Assembly (NCBI RefSeq): GCF_048268305.1
Contig: NZ_JBLWVT010000008.1
Location: 186,001 to 250,000, forward strand
Reading direction: 5' to 3'
DNA: 64,000 nt
DNA from: Pseudodonghicola sp048268305
GTDB taxonomy: Bacteria > Pseudomonadota > Alphaproteobacteria > Rhodobacterales > Rhodobacteraceae
Shown: positions 27,477-35,560 of the stretch, piece after piece
Numbering within the stretch: position 1 is the first letter of the stretch
Layout: each line of letters starts with the position of its first letter
Notes under the pieces: generated by a model
The model's input: the letters and a program-made list of their open reading frames with translations, nothing else
The model's database searches: none
Told to the model about the DNA's origin: nothing
Position numbers and translations under genes: made by a program

Positions 27477-27521
27477 GAAACTTCGAAGTTTCTTACCCAA
27501 AATTCTTCGAAGAATTTTGGG
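27471..27521. repeat. Double perfect palindrome between hslV and hslU
   Basis: Two perfect palindromes abut. The first, 28 bp at 27471-27498, runs from GGGTAAGAAACTTC to its complement and includes the hslV stop codon. The second, 26 bp at 27496-27521, runs from CCCAAAATTCTTC to its complement. They share the CCC at 27496-27498 and both have TTCGAA at the centre. The AT-rich sequence contrasts with the GC-rich genes on both sides, and no T run follows that would make it a standard terminator. Confidence 0.95.
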
Positions 27522-27555
27522 CCCTGACCCAGAGGCCAAGGCCGAGAGGACCGAG

Positions 27556-28863
27556 ATGACCAACCTGACCCCCCGCGAAATCGTGTCCGAGCTGGACCGT
27601 TTCATCATCGGCCAAAAGGACGCCAAGCGCGCCGTGGCCGTGGCGCTGCGCAACCGCTGGCGTCGCAAGCAGTTGCCCGAGGATCTGAGGGAGGAGGTCT
27701 ATCCGAAGAACATCCTGATGATCGGCCCCACCGGTGTCGGCAAGACCGAGATCAGCCGCCGGCTGGCGAAACTGGCCCGGGCGCCCTTCATCAAGGTCGA
27801 GGCGACCAAGTTCACCGAAGTCGGCTATGTCGGCCGCGACGTGGAACAGATCGTGCGCGATCTGGTCGACAGCGCCATCATCCAGACCCGCACCTGGATG
27901 CGCGACGAGGTCAGGACCCGCGCTCAGCAGGCGGCCGAGGACCGGGTGATCGACGTTCTTGCCGGCGAGAATGCGCGCGAGGGCACCCGGGAGATGTTCC
28001 GCAAGAAGCTGAAGACCGGAGAGCTTGATAACACCGAGATCGAACTCGAGGTCGCCGATACCTCGAACCCGATGCCGATGTTCGACATTCCCGGCCAACC
28101 CGGCGGCCAGATGGGCATGCTCAATCTTGGTGATATCTTCGGCAAGGCCTTCGGTGGCCGCACCAGCCGCAAGAAGATGACCGTCGCCGACAGTTATGAC
28201 GTGCTGATCGGCGAAGAGGCCGACAAGCTCTTGGATGACGAGGCGGTGACCCGCACCGCGCTGGAAGCGGTGGAGGAAAACGGCATCGTCTTTCTCGACG
28301 AGATCGACAAGGTCTGCGCCCGCGCCGATACCCGCGGCGGCGATGTTTCACGTGAAGGGGTTCAGCGCGACCTGCTGCCGCTGATCGAGGGCACAACGGT
28401 CAGCACCAAGCACGGGCCGGTCAAGACCGACCATATCCTGTTCATCGCCTCGGGCGCATTCCATATCGCCAAGCCCTCGGATTTGCTGCCCGAACTGCAG
28501 GGCCGGCTGCCGATCCGGGTCGAGCTGCAGGCGCTGACCGAAGGGGATTTCGTCCGCATCCTGACCGAAACCGACAATGCGCTGACCCGGCAATATACCG
28601 CGCTGATGGGCACCGAAGAGGTCACCGTCAGTTTCACCGAGGATGGCATTCACGCGCTCGCCCGCATCGCGGCCGAGGTGAACCAATCGGTCGAGAATAT
28701 CGGCGCGCGGCGGCTCTATACCGTGATGGAACGGGTGTTCGAGGAGCTTTCCTTCACCGCGCCGGACAGATCCGGCGACACCGTGACGGTGGATGCCGAT
28801 TTCGTCGAAAAGAACCTGGGGGAATTGGCGAGATCCGCCGATCTCAGCCGCTACGTGCTCTAG
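27556..28863 (+). CDS. hslU: ATP-dependent protease ATPase subunit HslU
   Basis: A 435-residue AAA+ unfoldase partner of HslV. The N-terminus (MTNLTPREIVSELDRFIIGQKDAKRA) and Walker A (MIGPTGVGKTEISRRLAKLA) are followed by the VGRDVEQIVRDLV pore segment, an intermediate domain, Walker B GIVFLDEIDKVC and the C-terminal DLSRYVL that docks into HslV. The ATG at 27556 is preceded by GAGAGGACCGAG. The stretch DVSREGVQRDLLP is coded through an imperfect parS-like sequence. Confidence 0.97.
   Translation: MTNLTPREIVSELDRFIIGQKDAKRAVAVALRNRWRRKQLPEDLREEVYPKNILMIGPTGVGKTEISRRLAKLARAPFIKVEATKFTEVGYVGRDVEQIVRDLVDSAIIQTRTWMRDEVRTRAQQAAEDRVIDVLAGENAREGTREMFRKKLKTGELDNTEIELEVADTSNPMPMFDIPGQPGGQMGMLNLGDIFGKAFGGRTSRKKMTVADSYDVLIGEEADKLLDDEAVTRTALEAVEENGIVFLDEIDKVCARADTRGGDVSREGVQRDLLPLIEGTTVSTKHGPVKTDHILFIASGAFHIAKPSDLLPELQGRLPIRVELQALTEGDFVRILTETDNALTRQYTALMGTEEVTVSFTEDGIHALARIAAEVNQSVENIGARRLYTVMERVFEELSFTAPDRSGDTVTVDADFVEKNLGELARSADLSRYVL
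28344..28359 (+). promoter_or_regulatory. Degenerate parS-like sequence inside hslU
   Basis: TGTTTCACGTGAAGGG matches 13 of 16 bases of the parS palindrome present in exact form at 40586 and 42494. The right arm is imperfect and the encoded DVSREG motif is conserved in HslU anyway, so binding by ParB is uncertain. It is about 8.8 kb left of the putative origin. Confidence 0.35.
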
Positions 28864-28929
28864 ACGCTGTCCGCTCTGCCGCTATCCTCTTAACCGGTGG
28901 CGGAATGCGGCGTGCAGAGGATAAAGGGC

Positions 28930-30039
28930 ATGAATCGCAGGCAGATGATCGTGCTGATGGCGGCAACCGGCGTTGCCGCCTGCAACGACAGGTATCATTC
29001 CCCGATCCTGCCGCAGGCGGAAGAGATCGGCACCATTCAGCCCGTCTTTGTCGCCACCCAGAGAGAGCCCGCGCCCGACACCGAATGGTTCAGCAGCGAA
29101 CGATCGGGACAGACACATTACCTGTCGCTCGACGTGTCGATTCCGCCGGGTCACAAGAAGGGCAAGATCGAATACGGGTTCGCCCATCCCGATCCCGAGA
29201 AGAGCTTTGCGATCGCCGCGCGCCATGACTTCGCCGGGCGGGAGGCATTTCGCGCGGCACTGAGGCGAACGATCGGCCAAGCGCCGCCAAACAAGCGCGA
29301 AATCGTGCTTTATATCCATGGCTATAATAACAGCTTCTTCGACGGGGTCTTCCGCACCGCGCAGATGATACAGGACTTCGACGTGCCGGCCATCGCCGTG
29401 CATTACTCCTGGCCCAGTGCCGCGCATCCGCTGGGCTATACCTACGACCGCGACAGCCTGCTGTTTTCGCGCGATGGGCTGGAACAATTGCTCTACGATC
29501 TGCGCTCGACCGGACCGCGCCGGATCGTGGTGGTCGCGCATTCGCTCGGCACCATGCTGCTGATGGAAACACTGCGGCAGATCGAGATCGCCCGCCCGGG
29601 CTGGAGCAGGCAAGCGCTCGGCGGCGTTGTGCTGATCTCGCCCGATCTGGACGTGGAGGTCTTCCGCATGCAGGCCAAGCGCATCCGCGCCCTACCGCAG
29701 CCCTTCGCCATCTTCACCTCAAGTCGCGACAAGGCGCTGGCCCTGTCGGCGCGGATCAACGGCGCGGCGACCAGACTGGGCAATCTGACCAATCCGACCG
29801 CCCTGGCGGATTTCCCGGTCACCCTCGTCGATGTCAGCCAGTTCAACAGCAGCAACAGCCATTTCACCCTCGGCACCTCGCCGGCGCTGATCTCACTGCT
29901 GTCGAACAGTACAACGCTGGATGTGGCCTTCCAGGGCGACCGGGCCGGGCGTTCAGGGTTGTTGCCCGGTACGGTTCTGACCGTGCGCAACGCCACCCAG
30001 ATGATCCTGTCGCCGGATCTGCTGCTCGAGAAGATATGA
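28930..30039 (+). CDS. Lipoprotein alpha/beta hydrolase of the DUF900 family
   Basis: A 369-residue protein. The N-terminus MNRRQMIVLMAATGVAAC has a short hydrophobic leader and a lipobox (VAAC), so the mature protein is probably a lipid-anchored periplasmic enzyme. The fold is alpha/beta hydrolase: YIHGYNNSF oxyanion-loop region and the nucleophile elbow VVVAHSLGTMLLMETL. The order matches DUF900 (PF05990) proteins, whose substrates are unknown. The ATG at 28930 is preferred over an upstream in-frame GTG because of the leader and a nearby AGAGGATAAAGGG. It lies 66 bp after hslU. Confidence 0.86.
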   Translation: MNRRQMIVLMAATGVAACNDRYHSPILPQAEEIGTIQPVFVATQREPAPDTEWFSSERSGQTHYLSLDVSIPPGHKKGKIEYGFAHPDPEKSFAIAARHDFAGREAFRAALRRTIGQAPPNKREIVLYIHGYNNSFFDGVFRTAQMIQDFDVPAIAVHYSWPSAAHPLGYTYDRDSLLFSRDGLEQLLYDLRSTGPRRIVVVAHSLGTMLLMETLRQIEIARPGWSRQALGGVVLISPDLDVEVFRMQAKRIRALPQPFAIFTSSRDKALALSARINGAATRLGNLTNPTALADFPVTLVDVSQFNSSNSHFTLGTSPALISLLSNSTTLDVAFQGDRAGRSGLLPGTVLTVRNATQMILSPDLLLEKI

Positions 30040-30155
30040 GAAGAGGCTGGGGGCGGTTGCCCTCGATCAGGCCACTGACTTCGCAAACCATCAGCGCACC
30101 TTTCTCAGGCCCTAGCGCCGATGCGGCGGCTTTCACCGAGGCGCCGGCGTCGCGG
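30040..30155. other. Non-coding stretch after the DUF900 gene
   Basis: No gene is supported here. The minus-strand frame offset from the amidase remnant stays open through it but shows no family I recognise; it may be rearranged sequence from the same decay event. The gap from 30596 to 30691 likewise holds nothing recognisable. Confidence 0.5.
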
Positions 30156-30595
30156 TCAGAACGCCTTAGGCTCAAGCAATTCCCGCACCGACCCGCCCGG
30201 ATCCGTCCCAATCGAGAAATCGGCCAGCCCATTGGCCACCGACGCCGCTGAGCCGCTTGAGGATCCGCCGGGAATCCGGTCTGGCGCCCTGGCGTTGCGC
30301 GGCGTGCCGAAGAACTGGCTTTCACCATCGAGACTATAGGTGAACTCATCCGCCACCGCCTTGCCGACACAGCACGCCCCCGCGGCCAGAAGCTGATCCA
30401 CGCAAAGCGCATTATGTACCGGCGCCGGATGGGCATCGCGCCAGGCCGGGCTGCCATAGGAGGTCCGATGCCCGGCGATGTCTATGTTATCCTTCACGGT
30501 GAACCGCATCCCGCTTAACGGGCCGGTCTTCAGCGCCGGAAGATTAAACGCTCAACGAGCGCACCGAAGGGATCGGGGGCAAGGCTTTGGGTCAT
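30156..30595 (-). pseudogene. Amidase-signature family remnant (frameshifted and truncated)
   Basis: Reading from an ATG at 30593-30595, the frame gives MTQSLAPDPFGALVER and then runs off frame. One lost base near 30547-30551 would restore the continuation NLPALKTGPLSGMRFTVKDNIDIAG. The rest of that second frame is clearly amidase: catalytic Lys in VKDNIDIAG, VDQLLAAGACCVGKAVADEF, the Ser-rich PGGSSSGSAASVANGLADF and the final catalytic Ser in GTDPGGSVR. The protein then ends in unrelated ELLEPKAF and stops, so roughly two thirds of a normal 400-plus-residue amidase is missing. The catalytic triad residues survive but the fold cannot be complete. Confidence 0.88.
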
Positions 30596-30691
30596 GCCCC
30601 GATCAGATAGCCTAGAGGACCCAGGGCGCAAGTTGAGATCCGTGGCCGCAGCCCGGCGACAGATGCCGGAATGGACGGTTTCACTGCGGTC

Positions 30692-31300
30692 TCAGCGGCT
30701 GCGGCGCAGATAGACGTAATAGGCCCCCTCACCGCCATGGGTGATATGGGCCTGGGCCACCTGCAGCACGATCTGCGACAGCGGCGGCATCCCCAGCCAT
30801 TGCGGCACATTGTGCCGCAGCACGCCGCGCGGGGTGGGGATCGGCCCGTCATCCTGCGACCGTTTGCCCTTGCCGGTGATCACCAGAACCAGCCGATGGC
30901 CAGCGGCATGAGAGGTCAGGATGAAGCGCGTCAGCGCCGGATGCGCCCGGTCAAGCCGCATGCCGTGCAGGTCGAGCCGCGCGTCCGGAACCAACTTGCC
31001 GCGCTTCATCCGGGTGAAGGCCTTGTGATCCATCTGCACCGGCTGGCTGCCGATCCGATCGGCCAGCCCCGGCTGGAGATCATGGCGGGCCGGCTGCGTC
31101 GGGGCGGTCTGGCCCAGGTGAAATGCCTCGAGACGAAACGGATCCTCCGCCATCGGGGGCGGCTTGGGCTTGGACTTTCGCAGCAGCGGCGGCACGGCGC
31201 CTTCGGGCTTTGGCGCCGGGTGCAACCGCTCGGCCCGGGCGGCAACCCGGCGCCAGAGCTCCAGCTCCTCGCCCGTGACTTTCCGGCGTCGCGCCATCAT
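30692..31300 (-). CDS. Smr/MutS2-type domain protein
   Basis: A 202-residue protein with a basic, Pro-rich N-terminal half and a C-terminal Smr domain. The Smr signature LDLHGMRLDRAHPAL, followed by LVLVITGKGKRS and a late HGGEGAYYVYLRR, is complete. Smr domains have nuclease or RNA/DNA-binding activity. The start overlaps the end of mltA (ATGA with two possible ATGs), and the mltA-smr pair is common in Alphaproteobacteria. Confidence 0.92.
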   Translation of the reverse strand: MMARRRKVTGEELELWRRVAARAERLHPAPKPEGAVPPLLRKSKPKPPPMAEDPFRLEAFHLGQTAPTQPARHDLQPGLADRIGSQPVQMDHKAFTRMKRGKLVPDARLDLHGMRLDRAHPALTRFILTSHAAGHRLVLVITGKGKRSQDDGPIPTPRGVLRHNVPQWLGMPPLSQIVLQVAQAHITHGGEGAYYVYLRRSR

Positions 31301-32352
31301 GCGCCCCCGTCGGGCAGCAGCGCATAGGCGCGCTGGATCGGCATCAGCACCAGCATGCGGCCCGGATCCCGCATCCGCCCGGCGATCTGACCGGCGCCGT
31401 CGCCAGTGCCGAAGAAGACGTCGGCCCGCTGTGCCCCCTTGATCGCCGATCCGGTATCCTGGGCGATCATCAACCGGCGCATCCGCGCCTCGCCCTCGGT
31501 CTCCAGCCAGACCGGCGCGCCCAGCGGCACAAAGGAGGGATCGACCGCGACACTGCGCAGCGGGGTGATCGGGCGGTTCATCGCCCCGAGTGGGCCCAGA
31601 TGATCGCCGACATGATTGATTTCACGGAAGAACACATAAGAGGGGTTGTGAAACAGCAGCTCCGCCCCGGCCTCGGGATTGCGCCGCACCCAATTGCGGA
31701 TCACCTGGGCGCTGACCTGATGTGCCGCATAGATGCCGCGCCGCACCATCTCCACCCCGATCGAGCGATAGGTTTGCCCGTTCGACCCGCCATAGCCGAC
31801 CCGGAGCGATCCGCCGTCCGGCAGGTGGATGCGGCCGGAGCCCTGGATTTGCAGAAAAAACAGCTCGACCGGATCGTCGACCCAGGCGATTTCCAGCCCG
31901 CGGTTCTCCATCACGCCGGTGGCCAGGATCTCGCGCCGGGTGAGCCAGGGGTTTTGCGCCCTGGCCTCGGGCGGCATCTTGTAGAGCGGATAGCGAAACC
32001 GTACGGTCGGATACCGCGAGCCTTCGAGTTCGGGTTCGTAATAGCCGGTGAACAGCGGATCGCGACCATCGGTGATCAACACCGGACGAAAGAACAGTTC
32101 GAAAAACGCGCGGGCGCTTTCGGGTTTCTGCTGCTGGGCCACGGCGCAAAGGCTGTGCCAATCCGGATCGGTCATGTCCGGGCAGGTTTGCAGAAACACC
32201 GATAGGGCGGCGGCGTGATCATCCGCGGCCCAACCATCGAGCTGGTCGAACCGCAAGATCTCGTGGATCGGCTCCGCCTCAGCCGCACCGGCGACACCCG
32301 GTGCCATCACCAGCACACCGGCCAGACAAGCAGCGCGGAGCGCACGGATCAT
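31297..32352 (-). CDS. mltA: Membrane-bound lytic murein transglycosylase A
   Basis: A 351-residue protein with a signal peptide (about residues 1-23, ending AGAAEA). The MltA domain shows FTGYYEPELEGS, WVDDPVELFFLQIQGSGRI and VGYGGSNGQTYRSIG. The C-terminal 3D domain carries the catalytic-region Asp residues in IAQDTGSAIKGAQRADVFFG. The enzyme cleaves peptidoglycan glycan strands with formation of 1,6-anhydro-MurNAc, feeding the recycling route that AmgK-MurU serves. No lipobox Cys is obvious. It overlaps timA and smr by 4 bp each. Confidence 0.95.
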   Translation of the reverse strand: MIRALRAACLAGVLVMAPGVAGAAEAEPIHEILRFDQLDGWAADDHAAALSVFLQTCPDMTDPDWHSLCAVAQQQKPESARAFFELFFRPVLITDGRDPLFTGYYEPELEGSRYPTVRFRYPLYKMPPEARAQNPWLTRREILATGVMENRGLEIAWVDDPVELFFLQIQGSGRIHLPDGGSLRVGYGGSNGQTYRSIGVEMVRRGIYAAHQVSAQVIRNWVRRNPEAGAELLFHNPSYVFFREINHVGDHLGPLGAMNRPITPLRSVAVDPSFVPLGAPVWLETEGEARMRRLMIAQDTGSAIKGAQRADVFFGTGDGAGQIAGRMRDPGRMLVLMPIQRAYALLPDGGA

Positions 32353-33008
32353 AGATCCGTGGCGACAAGCAGCCAGTTCGGATCGGCACTGCCCATGGTG
32401 CGGGCGAAGGTCCAGCTATCCTTTTGCCGCTTGACCGAAGTCGGGCTGCCTTCGACGATCTCGCCGCTCTGGTCGCGCACGACCGAGGTCAGTTCGCCGA
32501 CGAACCGCATGGTGATTTCCGCCCGGTTGGTGTCCTTTTCGAAATGCACCTCAGAGATCGCGGTTTCGCGCACGCCGATGAACTCCGCCTCGATGGTCAG
32601 GCCCTGAGCTTGGCGCGCGGCCAGCCCGTCGACAAAGCTCTGATAAACATCCGGGGCGAGATAGGGGCGGATATCCTCAACCGTGCCATGTTCATAGGCC
32701 ATCAGGATCATTTCATAGGCACCGCGCGCGCCCTGCACGAATTCCGACACCGAAAAGGCGGGCTCCACCCGCTTCATCGCGGCCAGGGCGGTGGCCTGGG
32801 GCGTGTCTTCCTCGACATGATCGGTAATGTCGCGGTCGGGGCCGCCTTCGATCACCTGGAAATCCGGGCGTTCGGGTTTCGCCTCAGGCTGTTGCGGCGC
32901 CTGCGGCTTTTCAAAACCATCGCGCGTCCCGAGCACGTTCTTCAGACGCAGAATCAAGAAAATCGCGATGCCGGCCAGAACCAGAAGCTGGATCAAAGGT
33001 GAATTCAT
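32349..33008 (-). CDS. timA: Tim44/TimA-domain protein
   Basis: A 219-residue protein with one N-terminal membrane helix (about residues 5-23, IQLLVLAGIAIFLILRL), an acidic Pro-rich linker and a Tim44-like domain (FSVSEFVQGARGAYEMILMAYEHGTVEDIRPYLAPDVY). Alphaproteobacterial TimA proteins resemble mitochondrial Tim44, whose domain contacts membranes. It heads the timA-mltA-smr operon and diverges from fxsA. secB stands 700 bp away, as is usual in this order. Confidence 0.9.
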   Translation of the reverse strand: MNSPLIQLLVLAGIAIFLILRLKNVLGTRDGFEKPQAPQQPEAKPERPDFQVIEGGPDRDITDHVEEDTPQATALAAMKRVEPAFSVSEFVQGARGAYEMILMAYEHGTVEDIRPYLAPDVYQSFVDGLAARQAQGLTIEAEFIGVRETAISEVHFEKDTNRAEITMRFVGELTSVVRDQSGEIVEGSPTSVKRQKDSWTFARTMGSADPNWLLVATDL

Positions 33009-33116
33009 TTGGTCCTCGTATCAGGCGTTGGGCTTTGTAAGGCAAGCCGTTGGTCCCTATGTAGGGGAGGGGCAGGGGTTAGTCCACTGTTCCGGACATG
33101 CGAAAGGAACCGCCGA

Positions 33117-33641
33117 ATGTACCTGTTTCTGGCCTTTCTGGCCGTGCCGATCATCGAAATCGCCCTGTTCATCCAGGTGGGCGGGGTGATCGGGCTGTGG
33201 CCGACACTGGCAATCGTCATCTTCACGGCGGTGCTGGGAAGCTGGCTGATGCGCAGCCAGGGGCGGCTGGCGATGGGGCAGTTGCGCAATTCCTTCCAGC
33301 GACTGGACGACCCGACCGAACCCTTGGCACATGGGGCGATGATCCTGGTCGCGGGGGTGCTATTGCTGACCCCTGGGTTCTTCACCGATACCATGGGCTT
33401 TGCCCTGTTGATCCCGCCGGTGCGCCGAGCGGTGTTCCGCTATCTCCGCGCCCGTGTCACCGTCGCGCAGTTCGAGATGGGCGGCGCGACCATGTATCGC
33501 GCCGGACCGGCGCCGCGCGATCCCTTCGGGCAGGGTGGCGAGGTGATCGACGGCGATTTCTCGGAACTCGATCCCGAGACCGGATCCGGCAACCGGCCGC
33601 CCTCGGGCTGGGTCGAGGGGCCGAACCGGCGACAGGGGTGA
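33117..33641 (+). CDS. fxsA: FxsA-family membrane protein
   Basis: A 174-residue protein. Two or more hydrophobic helices lie in MYLFLAFLAVPIIEIALFIQ and the following WPTLAIVIFTAVLGSWLM, then LMRSQGRLAMGQLRNSFQ and GAMILVAGVLLLTPGFFTD, all typical of FxsA. The cytoplasmic tail is long and polar. E. coli FxsA affects phage exclusion by F; the native role is unknown. The frame extends 36 residues upstream but the family begins at the ATG at 33117. secB follows in 67 bp. Confidence 0.93.
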   Translation: MYLFLAFLAVPIIEIALFIQVGGVIGLWPTLAIVIFTAVLGSWLMRSQGRLAMGQLRNSFQRLDDPTEPLAHGAMILVAGVLLLTPGFFTDTMGFALLIPPVRRAVFRYLRARVTVAQFEMGGATMYRAGPAPRDPFGQGGEVIDGDFSELDPETGSGNRPPSGWVEGPNRRQG

Positions 33642-33708
33642 CCCCCGGCATTGAGATGCCCCGTGCAAGCTGGTAAGCACGGCACAACCGATGTCAGGGA
33701 GAGACCCC

Positions 33709-34206
33709 ATGTCCGAAAACGGCGAAAATCCGCAGCCGCAGCAAGCGCCTCAGGTGCAGATGAAAATTCTGGGCCAATACGTTCGCGACCTGTCCTTTGA
33801 AAACGTGATGGCGCAGCGCGGTGCCTCGGGCGAGATTCAGCCCGATGTCAACGTGCAGGTGAACCTCGACGCCAAGAAACGGCAGGCCGAGGATCAGTAT
33901 GAGGTGATCCTCAAGCTGAAGGTCGAATCCAAGGCCAAGGGCATGAGCGATGTCCTGTTCCTGCTGGAAATCGAATATGTCGGCATCTTCTTCATTCAGG
34001 GGGTTCCGGAAGATCAGCTGCATCCCTTCCTGCTGATCGAATGCCCGCGCCAGATCTTCCCCTTCCTGCGCCGGATCGTCAGCGACGTGACCCGCGATGG
34101 CGGCTATCCGCCGCTGAACCTGGACAACATCGACTTCGTCGCGATCTATCGCAACGAGTTGGCGCGCCGTCAGGCCGCCCAGGGCCAGCAGCCGGCAGAC
34201 GCCTGA
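33709..34206 (+). CDS. secB: Protein-export chaperone SecB
   Basis: A 165-residue tetrameric chaperone that keeps preproteins unfolded for SecA. The block QVQMKILGQYVRDLSFENVMA and LEIEYVGIFFIQGVPEDQLHPFLLIECPRQIFPFLR are strongly conserved. An in-frame ATG lies 18 nt earlier, but MSENGENPQPQQAP with AGGGAGAG upstream is the better start. A terminator hairpin follows 50 bp later, shared with dnaQ. Confidence 0.97.
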   Translation: MSENGENPQPQQAPQVQMKILGQYVRDLSFENVMAQRGASGEIQPDVNVQVNLDAKKRQAEDQYEVILKLKVESKAKGMSDVLFLLEIEYVGIFFIQGVPEDQLHPFLLIECPRQIFPFLRRIVSDVTRDGGYPPLNLDNIDFVAIYRNELARRQAAQGQQPADA

Positions 34207-34256
34207 TCTGCCCCACCGGTGGCCATGCCACCGGCCCGGAGCCGTCCGTAACGTAG

Positions 34257-34284
34257 AAAAAGGCGCCGATTTCGGCGCCTTTTT
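34257..34284. terminator. Bidirectional terminator between secB and dnaQ
   Basis: A 13-bp perfect inverted repeat (AAAAAGGCGCCGA and its complement) around two T bases, giving an A run on one flank and a T run on the other, as expected for a shared terminator between convergent genes. Confidence 0.95.
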
Positions 34285-34287
34285 GAC

Positions 34288-34974
34288 TCAGGCGCGGCGC
34301 CAAAGCGCGTTGTCGCCAAGCTTGTCCAGAAACGCGTCATGCGCGGCCTCCTCCGCGGCGCTGATCCGCGACGGCAGCGGGGTCGGGCGCGGCTTCGGGC
34401 GCCAGTCGCTGTCGTCGCTCGCCGGCCCCCGGCTTTGCACCACATTCAGTGCGAAATCCGGCTGCCGGCCGCCGATCAACTCAAGATAGACATCGGCAAG
34501 GATTTCGGAGTCGAGCAAGGCCCCGTGCAGCGTCCGGGCCGAGTTGTCGATGCCGTACCGCCGGCAGAGCGCATCAAGCGAGACCTGAGCGCCGGGAAAT
34601 TTCTTGCGCGCGATGGCCAGCGTGTCGATTGCCCGCTCATAGGGCAGCTCCGGCAGCCCCATCCACTTCAGCTCGGCATTGAGGAACTTCATGTCGAAGC
34701 TGGCGTTATGGATCACCAGCTTGGCATCGCCGATGAAATCGAGAAAAGCCTGGCCGATCTGCGCGAAAAGCGGCTTGTCGCGCAGAAATTGCTCGCTCAG
34801 ACCATGAACGCGGAAGGCATCCTCGGGCATGTCGCGCTGCGGGTTGATATACTGGTGATAGGTCTTGCCGGTAACGACATGATTATGGAGTTCGACCGCG
34901 CCGATTTCGACGATGCGGTCACCGGCGAAGGGATCGAAACCGGTGGTTTCGGTGTCGAGCACGATCTCACGCAT
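34288..34974 (-). CDS. dnaQ: DNA polymerase III epsilon subunit
   Basis: A 228-residue DEDDh 3'-5' exonuclease that proofreads for the replicative polymerase. ExoI is LDTETTGFDP, ExoII HNASFDMKFLNAEL and ExoIII HGALLDSEILADVYL. A short C-terminal tail should bind the alpha subunit. It overlaps the coaE stop by 8 bp, and the coaE-dnaQ pairing is usual in Rhodobacterales. It is the last gene of the maf-aroE-coaE-dnaQ run pointing away from the putative origin. Confidence 0.96.
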   Translation of the reverse strand: MREIVLDTETTGFDPFAGDRIVEIGAVELHNHVVTGKTYHQYINPQRDMPEDAFRVHGLSEQFLRDKPLFAQIGQAFLDFIGDAKLVIHNASFDMKFLNAELKWMGLPELPYERAIDTLAIARKKFPGAQVSLDALCRRYGIDNSARTLHGALLDSEILADVYLELIGGRQPDFALNVVQSRGPASDDSDWRPKPRPTPLPSRISAAEEAAHDAFLDKLGDNALWRRA

Positions 34975-35560
34975 GGGCCATCTTCCTTCGGATATCCGTC
35001 ACGATGTCATGGACCTGGGCGCGGGCGCTCTCCAACGTGTCGGTTTCCACGACATAATGGGCGCGAGCGCGTTTTTCATGGTCCGGCATCTGCTTTGACC
35101 GGATGTGGTGAAAATGCTCGCGGGTCATGGTGCCGCGCTCCATCACCCGGGCCTCCTGGATATGGTCAGGGGCGGTGACGGTGACGGTCGCGTCCATATG
35201 CGCCTCTCCGCCGCCCTCGAAGAGCAGCGGGATGTCGAAGACGACGATATCGGCGGTGGCGGTCTTGCGAAACTCTGCCCGATCCTGCGCCACCAATGGG
35301 TGAACGATGGATTCGATGGTTTTCAGCGCCTCGGGGTGATCCATGATGATGTGCTTGAGCACAGCGCGGTCGACCTTGTCGTCGATCACCGCATCGGGGA
35401 AGGCCGCACGCATAAGCTCCACCGCGGCGCCCCCCTTGTCGTACAGGCGATGAACCGCGGCATCGGCATCCCAGAGCGCGCAACCCTCGTCCACGAACAT
35501 CTTGGCCGTGGTGCTTTTGCCCATGCCGATCGAACCGGTGAGACCCAGCGCAAAGCTCAT
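34967..35560 (-). CDS. coaE: Dephospho-CoA kinase
   Basis: A 197-residue P-loop kinase for the last step of coenzyme A synthesis. Walker A is LTGSIGMGKSTTAKMF, followed by the substrate-binding DADAAVHRLYD and VFDIPLLFEGGGE with the lid region. It overlaps aroE by 4 bp upstream and dnaQ by 8 bp downstream, so the unit is translationally coupled. Confidence 0.96.
   Translation of the reverse strand: MSFALGLTGSIGMGKSTTAKMFVDEGCALWDADAAVHRLYDKGGAAVELMRAAFPDAVIDDKVDRAVLKHIIMDHPEALKTIESIVHPLVAQDRAEFRKTATADIVVFDIPLLFEGGGEAHMDATVTVTAPDHIQEARVMERGTMTREHFHHIRSKQMPDHEKRARAHYVVETDTLESARAQVHDIVTDIRRKMAHA

Noticed and set aside
27471..27521. The double palindrome as a simple Rho-independent terminator.
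   Set aside because: No T run follows either stem, and hslU would be cut off from hslV without an obvious promoter.
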